DNA of 6,546 nucleotides from an uncultured Bacteroidales bacterium (GTDB taxonomy: Bacteria; Bacteroidota; Bacteroidia; Bacteroidales; P3): the NCBI GenBank assembly GCA_900319595.1, contig ONOZ01000219.1, positions 1-6,546 of the forward strand, read 5' to 3'. The stretch's first letter is position 1; every line of letters starts with the position of its first letter. The notes below the pieces were generated by a model, which was given only the letters and a program-made list of their open reading frames with translations, was not told where the DNA came from and did not search any database. The position numbers were made by a program, and so were the translations under genes. Of this stretch, positions 1-4,103 are shown in pieces.

Positions 1-1
1 T

Positions 2-238
2 ACGGATATGAAGTATGAAGATGATGTTGATTTGCAAGATTTCTCTGATGAAATTGACCAATGGGTTATTGACACTTTGAAAGGTATTGGTTGCGATACA
101 GCAAAAGATGTTTTAGCAATAAGTAAGGAAGATTTGGAACTTCGTACAGATTTGGAGACGGAAACGATAGACCACGTTATAGAAATTTTGAAGGCGGAGT
201 TTGAAGACGAAGATGATAGCGAGGACAGTCAAAACTAA
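2..238 (+). CDS. nusA: Transcription termination/antitermination factor NusA, C-terminal end (5' truncated by window)
   Basis: The reading frame is open from the left edge and ends in TAA at 236-238, giving 78 visible residues; the ATG at 8 is most likely internal, not the start. The fragment carries a helical C-terminal module (FSDEIDQWVIDTLKGIG, then DTAKDVL, then RTDLETETIDHVIEILK) and ends in a very acidic tail (EFEDEDDSEDSQN). That is how Bacteroidota NusA proteins end, as I know the family. NusA binds RNA polymerase and modulates pausing, termination and antitermination. Its position directly before infB on the same strand matches the widespread rimP-nusA-infB operon and strongly supports the call. 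The S1 and KH RNA-binding domains would lie outside the window. Confidence 0.88.
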   Translation, partial: TDMKYEDDVDLQDFSDEIDQWVIDTLKGIGCDTAKDVLAISKEDLELRTDLETETIDHVIEILKAEFEDEDDSEDSQN

Positions 239-301
239 ATACAATATTGCTTTCTTTGAAAGGATAGACAAACTAGTATTAACAAATTCAAATAAAAGAA
301 T

Positions 302-3271
302 ATGTCAGAAGGAAAAAAGTCTATAAGATTACAAAAGGCTGCAAAAGAATTCAATGTCAGCATAGCAACAATAATAGAATTTCTTACAAAAAAAGGTAAG
401 AGTATAGACAACAGTCCAAATACGAAACTGGACGAGGAATCCTATGGACTTTTATCCGAAGAATTTCAAAGCGAAAAACAAAAGAAAGAAATTGCAGACA
501 ATTTGCAAATATCTATAAGCAAAAAACAGGAATCAAAAGGCGAAGGCAAAAAATCGGCTTCCAAGGTAAAAGAGATTTTACCAGAAAATATCGATATAGT
601 TGATAATGATGTGATAATCAATGATTCCGATTCTAACAAGGAGATTGCAAATGAAGAGATTGTGAAGCAAGAAACTCCTAAAAACTCTACAACTACCATA
701 GAAGAGAAAAAGGAAGATATTTATACACAAGAAGAAGAGCAGAAATCTATTGTAGTTGGAGAACAGCAAATAAATATTCTTGGCAAAATAGACTTATCTT
801 CTTTAAATAGTAAGGTTAGACCAGATAAAAAAGCGAAAGATAAGAAAGAAGAAAAACATAACGATAAAAAAGATAAGAAGGATAAGAAAGAAGGCAAGAA
901 AGAAAAGAAAAATGACAAAAAGTCAGAAAAGCAAGATGTTGTAGTTGCAGAGAAAAAAGGTGATAAGAAAGACAATGTTAAGACCAAACGAGATAATCAA
1001 GTAAAAGAACAGAAAGAAGAAAAACCAGCATCATTAAAAACAGTAGAGCAAGAACCTAAAGAAATAAAAAAAGAAGAAAAACAAGATAACTTTATACAAA
1101 CTACATACGTAAAATTGGCGGGTCTAAAACAGACAGGAGAGAAAGTTGATTTATCTATTTATGAACATTCTGACAAGAAAAAGGACTCATCAAAGGATTC
1201 TAAAGAAGGAAAGAAAGAAGAAGGCAAAAAGAAACGTAAGCGTATAAAGTCTGCTGTAGGAACGGCTGTTAATAAAGAAGGAAAGAATTTTATTACAGAA
1301 AAAGACTCTAAAAAAGAAAAGAAAAAGGATAAAAAGAAAGACAAGAGAAAACGTGTAGAAATAGATTCTACTGAAATAGAAAAGCAGATTAAGGAAACGT
1401 TGGCTCGTTTGTCTCCGATGGGAAAGAGTAAGACATCTAAACATCGTAGAGAAAAACGGCACGAAGTTGCAGAACAACACCAATTAGAATTACTTGAAGC
1501 ACAAGAGCAAAAAAATATTTTGAAAGTAACGGAGTTTGTTACTGCTAATGAGTTGGCAACTATGATGAATGTGCCTGTTACAAAAATTATTGCTTCTTGT
1601 ATGCAGTTGGGAATGTTTGTTTCCATCAATCAAAGGTTAGATGCTGAAGCCTTACAATTGATTGCCGATGAGTTTGGCTATAAAATTGAATTTGTTTCTG
1701 CTGAGGTTGTCAATCAATTAGAAGGAGAGGAAGAAGAGGACAAGGAAGGAGATATGCAGCAACGTTCTCCTATTGTTACAGTTATGGGACATGTCGATCA
1801 TGGTAAGACATCGCTTTTGGATTACATTAGAAAGACCAATGTTATTGCTGGAGAAGCCGGGGGCATTACACAGCATATTGGTGCATACGAGGTTACGTTG
1901 TCGGATAACAAGAAAATAACATTTTTAGATACTCCAGGACACGAGGCATTTACTGCTATGCGTGCAAGAGGTGCTAAGATGACAGATATTGCTATTATTG
2001 TAATTGCCTGTGATGATAAAATAATGCCACAAACAATAGAGGCAATCAATCATGCACAAGCTGCAGGAGTTCCGATAGTATTTGCATTGAATAAGATTGA
2101 TAAGCCGGGTGCAGATGCAGAAAGAATCAAAGGAGAACTTGCTAATATGAATCTGTTAGTTGAAGATTGGGGAGGAAAAATTCAATCCCAAGAGATTAGT
2201 GCAAAGCAAGGTATTAATGTGGATTTGTTATTAGAAAAAGTTTTATTAGAGGCAGAAATGCTTGATTTAAAAGGAAATCCGAATAAACGTGCAAAAGGTA
2301 CTGTAATAGAATCTTCTCTTGATAAAGGACGTGGTTATATTGCTAAAATTTTGGTTCAAGATGGAAGTATTCATCAAGGAGATTTCGTATTAGCGGGTTC
2401 TACATTTGGAAGAGTGAAAGCGATGTACAACGAACGAAATCAATTGATGAAAATAGCAGGTCCATCTGCTCCAGTGTTGTTATTAGGTTTGAATGGAGCT
2501 CCTCAAGCAGGTGATACGTTCAATGTAGTTCAGAATGAGAAAGAAGGAAAGGACCTTGCTAATAAACGACTTCAATTGCAGAGAGAACAAGGGCTGAGAA
2601 CACAAAAACACATTACTTTAGACGAAATAGGAAGACGTATTGCTATTGGAGATTTCAAACAATTAGACCTTATTATAAAGGCAGACGTAGATGGTTCAGT
2701 AGAGGCTCTTGCAGATTCGTTATTGAAATTATCAACCCCAGAGGTTCAAGTCAATGTGATTCATAAATCTGTTGGGCAGATAACAGAAAGTGATGTTTTA
2801 TTGGCAACTGCTTCTAATGCAATTATTATAGGATTCCAAGTCCGTCCATCTGTTGCTGCACGAAAGTTGGCTGAGCAGGAAGAGATAGATATTCGTTTGT
2901 ATTCTATTATATATGATGCAATTAACGAACTACAAGATGCAATAGAGGGTATGCTTTCCCCAGAGATAAAAGAGAAAGTGGTAGCAAATTTGGAGATTAG
3001 AGAAACATTTAAGATTTCAAAAGTAGGTACTATTGCAGGATGTATGTGTATAGAGGGAAAAATCAATAAAAATACAAAAGTTAGAGTTATTAGAGATGGT
3101 ATTGTTGTTTATACCGGCAATTTGGCATCACTAAAACGATTTAAGGACGAGGTCAAAGAGGTAGTAAGTGGGCAGGATTGTGGTTTGAATATAGAAAACT
3201 TTAATGATATTAAAGTAGGAGATATTATTGAAGGATATGACGAGATTGAAGTTAAGAGAACTTTGAAATAA
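302..3271 (+). CDS. infB: Translation initiation factor IF-2
   Basis: A 989-residue GTPase that delivers initiator fMet-tRNA to the ribosome and promotes subunit joining. An N-terminal IF2N-type helical module lies at about residues 5-55. A very long Lys/Glu/Asp-rich, probably disordered linker follows (about 60-370), then a second IF2N module (about 405-460). The G domain shows all signatures: G1 GHVDHGKT (496-503), G2 GGITQHIGA (520-528), G3 DTPGHE (543-548), G4 NKID (597-600) and G5 SAK (633-635). The beta-barrel domain II is at about 665-760, the IF-2 domain III at about 774-880, and the fMet-tRNA-binding C-terminal barrel at about 905-989. ATG 302 is chosen because the IF2N module begins immediately and no other Met occurs until residue 373. 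There is no Shine-Dalgarno, only an A-rich leader, as usual in Bacteroidota. It lies 63 bp after nusA and is probably co-transcribed with it. Length is normal for the phylum. Confidence 0.98.
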   Translation: MSEGKKSIRLQKAAKEFNVSIATIIEFLTKKGKSIDNSPNTKLDEESYGLLSEEFQSEKQKKEIADNLQISISKKQESKGEGKKSASKVKEILPENIDIVDNDVIINDSDSNKEIANEEIVKQETPKNSTTTIEEKKEDIYTQEEEQKSIVVGEQQINILGKIDLSSLNSKVRPDKKAKDKKEEKHNDKKDKKDKKEGKKEKKNDKKSEKQDVVVAEKKGDKKDNVKTKRDNQVKEQKEEKPASLKTVEQEPKEIKKEEKQDNFIQTTYVKLAGLKQTGEKVDLSIYEHSDKKKDSSKDSKEGKKEEGKKKRKRIKSAVGTAVNKEGKNFITEKDSKKEKKKDKKKDKRKRVEIDSTEIEKQIKETLARLSPMGKSKTSKHRREKRHEVAEQHQLELLEAQEQKNILKVTEFVTANELATMMNVPVTKIIASCMQLGMFVSINQRLDAEALQLIADEFGYKIEFVSAEVVNQLEGEEEEDKEGDMQQRSPIVTVMGHVDHGKTSLLDYIRKTNVIAGEAGGITQHIGAYEVTLSDNKKITFLDTPGHEAFTAMRARGAKMTDIAIIVIACDDKIMPQTIEAINHAQAAGVPIVFALNKIDKPGADAERIKGELANMNLLVEDWGGKIQSQEISAKQGINVDLLLEKVLLEAEMLDLKGNPNKRAKGTVIESSLDKGRGYIAKILVQDGSIHQGDFVLAGSTFGRVKAMYNERNQLMKIAGPSAPVLLLGLNGAPQAGDTFNVVQNEKEGKDLANKRLQLQREQGLRTQKHITLDEIGRRIAIGDFKQLDLIIKADVDGSVEALADSLLKLSTPEVQVNVIHKSVGQITESDVLLATASNAIIIGFQVRPSVAARKLAEQEEIDIRLYSIIYDAINELQDAIEGMLSPEIKEKVVANLEIRETFKISKVGTIAGCMCIEGKINKNTKVRVIRDGIVVYTGNLASLKRFKDEVKEVVSGQDCGLNIENFNDIKVGDIIEGYDEIEVKRTLK

Positions 3272-3301
3272 TTATATATAATATTTGATGATATATATTT
3301 A

Positions 3302-3373
3302 GGCCTCATAGTTCAACGGATAGAACGGAAGTTTCCTAAACTTTAAATGAGGGTTCGATTCCCCCTGAGGCTA
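3302..3373 (+). tRNA. tRNA-Arg (anticodon CCU, decodes AGG)
   Basis: A 72-nt cloverleaf can be drawn by eye. The acceptor arm is GGCCTCA/TGAGGCT with a G1-U72 wobble. The D arm is GTTC/GAAC with loop AACGGATA. The anticodon arm is GAAGT/ACTTT with loop TTCCTAA, so the anticodon CCT lies at 3335-3337. The variable loop has 4 nt, and the T arm is GAGGG/CCCCC around the canonical loop TTCGATT. The T stem contains one A50-C64 mismatch. The discriminator is A3373 and CCA is not encoded, so CCA would be added after transcription. The gene starts 30 bp after the infB stop and may be read through from the operon. A near-consensus -7 element (TA-N3-TTTG, 3279-3287) sits 15 nt upstream and could be its own promoter. 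Confidence 0.93.
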
Positions 3374-3519
3374 CAAGATATATTTAAATATCTTCAACGA
3401 TATATAAAAACACTATTTCCCTGTAATTTACATTTTTAAAGATTTATTTTAATCTGTTGTAAATCACTTTCTATTATGCAGATGTTGTAATGTTATTATT
3501 TAAATATTTTGTAAAATTT

Positions 3520-3552
3520 TTTATGCTGTGTCATAAATTGACATAGTATAAA
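3520..3552 (+). terminator. Strong 14-bp hairpin, terminator or operator-like dyad
   Basis: The left arm 3520-3533 (core TATGCTGTGTCA) pairs over 14 bp with the right arm 3539-3552 (core TGACATAGTATA) around a 5-nt loop TAAAT. The only two non-Watson-Crick positions (G3525/T3547 and G3528/T3544) are G-U pairs in the plus-strand transcript but would be A-C mismatches in the minus-strand transcript. This favours a function as plus-strand RNA. It is followed by TATATTTTT, so it could end the infB/tRNA transcript. It also abuts the -7 box of the small gene downstream, where the inner palindrome TGTCA-N5-TGACA could act as a protein-binding operator. I cannot separate the two readings from sequence alone. 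Confidence 0.55.
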
Positions 3553-3554
3553 TA

Positions 3555-3562
3555 TATTTTTG
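3555..3562 (+). promoter_or_regulatory. Bacteroidota-type -7 promoter box for the small gene
   Basis: TATTTTTG matches the Bacteroidota primary-sigma -7 consensus TAnnTTTG exactly. A TTG triplet at 3538-3540 is a possible -33 element, but its 14-bp spacing is shorter than the usual roughly 19-21 bp, so the upstream half is weak. Transcription would begin near 3568-3570 and give a leader of about 40 nt before the ATG at 3608. The box sits directly after the inverted repeat at 3520-3552. Confidence 0.5.
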
Positions 3563-3594
3563 CAAGCGAAAATAAATGTTTAACAATTAAATAT

Positions 3595-3599
3595 AGGAG
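3595..3599 (+). promoter_or_regulatory. Shine-Dalgarno sequence AGGAG of the 25-codon ORF
   Basis: AGGAG lies 8 nt before the ATG at 3608, which is ideal spacing. A clear Shine-Dalgarno is uncommon in Bacteroidota; neither infB nor the R-M gene in this window has one at its start. This supports translation of the small ORF and fixes its start codon. Confidence 0.5.
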
Positions 3600-3607
3600 A
3601 AAAATTT

Positions 3608-3685
3608 ATGCATATAATTTTAGCAATCGGTATCCTTTTATGGGAATTAGAAGACGGATTTACAATGCATAAAAATTTTAAATAA
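3608..3685 (+). CDS. Putative small hydrophobic protein, 25 residues, unrecognised
   Basis: An ATG-to-TAA ORF of 25 codons. Residues 3-12 (IILAIGILLW) are strongly hydrophobic and could insert in or lie on a membrane, although 10 residues is short for a full transmembrane span. The rest is polar, first acidic (ELEDG), then basic (HKNFK). I do not recognise the family. Support for a real gene is contextual: an exact -7 box about 45 bp upstream, a well-spaced AGGAG, and a hairpin with a T run 21 bp after the stop. The start region (AAAATTTATGCAT, 3601-3613) can pair with ATGCAT plus A5T4 near the ORF end (3665-3679), so the start codon may be masked in the RNA. The same unit could instead be a small regulatory RNA of about 170 nt whose ORF is incidental. 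Confidence 0.45.
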   Translation: MHIILAIGILLWELEDGFTMHKNFK

Positions 3686-3706
3686 TCTATAAATAGGATG
3701 GGTTTG

Positions 3707-3740
3707 TATAGATACTGACAAATTCCGTATCTATATTTTT
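3707..3740 (+). terminator. Rho-independent terminator after the small ORF
   Basis: A perfect 9-bp stem, TATAGATAC (3707-3715) with GTATCTATA (3727-3735), closes an 11-nt loop and is followed at once by five T (3736-3740). The stem is AT-rich but intact, and the T run is on the plus-strand side only. It lies 21 bp after the stop codon of the 25-codon ORF, which defines a transcript of roughly 170 nt from the promoter at 3555. Confidence 0.6.
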
Positions 3741-3747
3741 ATAATAC

Positions 3748-3770
3748 ATAAGATAGTATTTATATCTTAT
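3748..3770. repeat. 8-bp inverted repeat (hairpin)
   Basis: ATAAGATA (3748-3755) and TATCTTAT (3763-3770) form a perfect 8-bp AT-rich stem around a 7-nt loop. It lies between the terminator of the small gene and the stop codon of the reverse-strand 48-codon ORF. A short TTTAT follows on the plus strand and no T run on the minus strand, so it is at best a weak second plus-strand terminator. Confidence 0.35.
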
Positions 3771-3771
3771 T

Positions 3772-3918
3772 TTATCTATTTAATATAATTTCTTTTAATT
3801 CTTTAATTTCTTTTGTTTGCTCTTGTATGGAAGTTGCAAGCAACGATTTTAATTCATCAATTGTAATAGTTTGAATGTAAATTTTTAAATATTTATACTT
3901 TAGACATTTACGTATCAT
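3772..3918 (-). pseudogene. Reverse-strand 48-codon ORF or C-terminal gene remnant, unrecognised
   Basis: On the minus strand an ATG (3916-3918) opens 48 codons ending in TAA (3772-3774). The C-terminal two thirds looks protein-like: ITIDELKSLLATSIQEQTK followed by EIKELKEIILNR, an amphipathic, probably helical segment. Similar Glu/Lys-rich helices precede helix-turn-helix domains in small mobile-element proteins, but I cannot assign a family. The first 15 or so residues (Lys/Tyr-rich) look like translated AT-rich spacer, and no Shine-Dalgarno or convincing start signal is present. This suggests a decayed remnant of a longer gene rather than an intact small one. A real small protein or chance reading frame remains possible. 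Confidence 0.3.
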
Positions 3919-3966
3919 ATATGATAATTTATTGCATCGATACGCTATTAAATAAAAAAATAATTA

Positions 3967-3974
3967 TATCTTTG
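3967..3974 (+). promoter_or_regulatory. Bacteroidota-type -7 promoter box for the R-M gene
   Basis: TATCTTTG is an exact TAnnTTTG match, in the context AAATAATTATATCTTTGTGCC, which closely resembles known Bacteroidota promoters. No TTTG/TTG is found at the expected -33 position; the sequence there is A-rich. Transcription would start near 3980-3983, leaving an untranslated leader of about 120 nt before the R-M start codon. Confidence 0.6.
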
Positions 3975-4009
3975 TGCCAAATATTATAATGTAAAGCAAA
4001 AGAGTTTTT

Positions 4010-4073
4010 GAAATATTAGATTAATGTAAGGAGATATACATTGCAATAGATGTTATTTTAATGCTAATATTTC
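4010..4073 (+). promoter_or_regulatory. Structured 5' leader hairpin of the R-M gene
   Basis: GAAATATTAG plus ATTAA (4010-4024) pairs with TTAAT plus CTAATATTTC (4058-4062 and 4064-4073). This makes a 15-bp stem with a single bulged G at 4063 and a 33-nt loop. The loop contains an orphan AGGAG (4029-4033) framed by a small TGTA/TACA stem (4025-4028/4037-4040). The structure lies wholly inside the predicted leader and ends 30 nt before the R-M start codon. It could control translation or mRNA stability, or be a binding site on DNA. It matches no riboswitch class that I know. Confidence 0.4.
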
Positions 4074-4103
4074 CTAACGCTATAGAATAAATGCAAATGC
4101 GAT

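Larger units (their letters stand above)
3374..4103. other. 730-bp AT-rich intergenic region with small genetic elements
   Basis: There is no large reading frame between the tRNA and the R-M gene. Reading left to right I see: a weak AT-only hairpin just after the tRNA (AAGATAT 3375-3381 / ATATCTT 3388-3394); an imperfect hairpin with arms ATTTACA (3426-3432) and TGTAAAT (3458-3464); a 14-bp inverted repeat (3520-3552); a promoter, 25-codon ORF and terminator (3555-3740); a further hairpin ATAAGATA/TATCTTAT (3748-3755/3763-3770); a 48-codon reverse-strand ORF (3772-3918); and the promoter and structured leader of the R-M gene (3967-4103). No tRNA-end repeat or insertion-sequence ends were seen. 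Confidence 0.7.

Noticed and set aside
466..1629. Several reverse-strand open frames rich in Phe, Ser and Leu opposite infB
   Set aside because: They are the mirror of the Lys/Glu-rich IF-2 linker (AAG/GAA runs read as CTT/TTC). They resemble no protein and overlap a certain gene.
1418..3271. Internal ATG in infB (residue 373) as the start of a shorter IF-2 isoform
   Set aside because: E. coli makes such isoforms, but no ribosome-binding signal is visible here, and being the first internal Met is not enough.
3271..3282. 12-bp palindrome ATTATATATAAT at the infB stop as a terminator
   Set aside because: It is purely A/T, has no adequate loop and no T run, and is likely to arise by chance in such AT-rich sequence.
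4029..4058. Leader peptide starting after AGGAG in the R-M leader
   Set aside because: The candidate starts give only TTG-CAA-TAG, or ATG-TTA-TTT-TAA at a spacing of 16 nt, so no meaningful peptide results.
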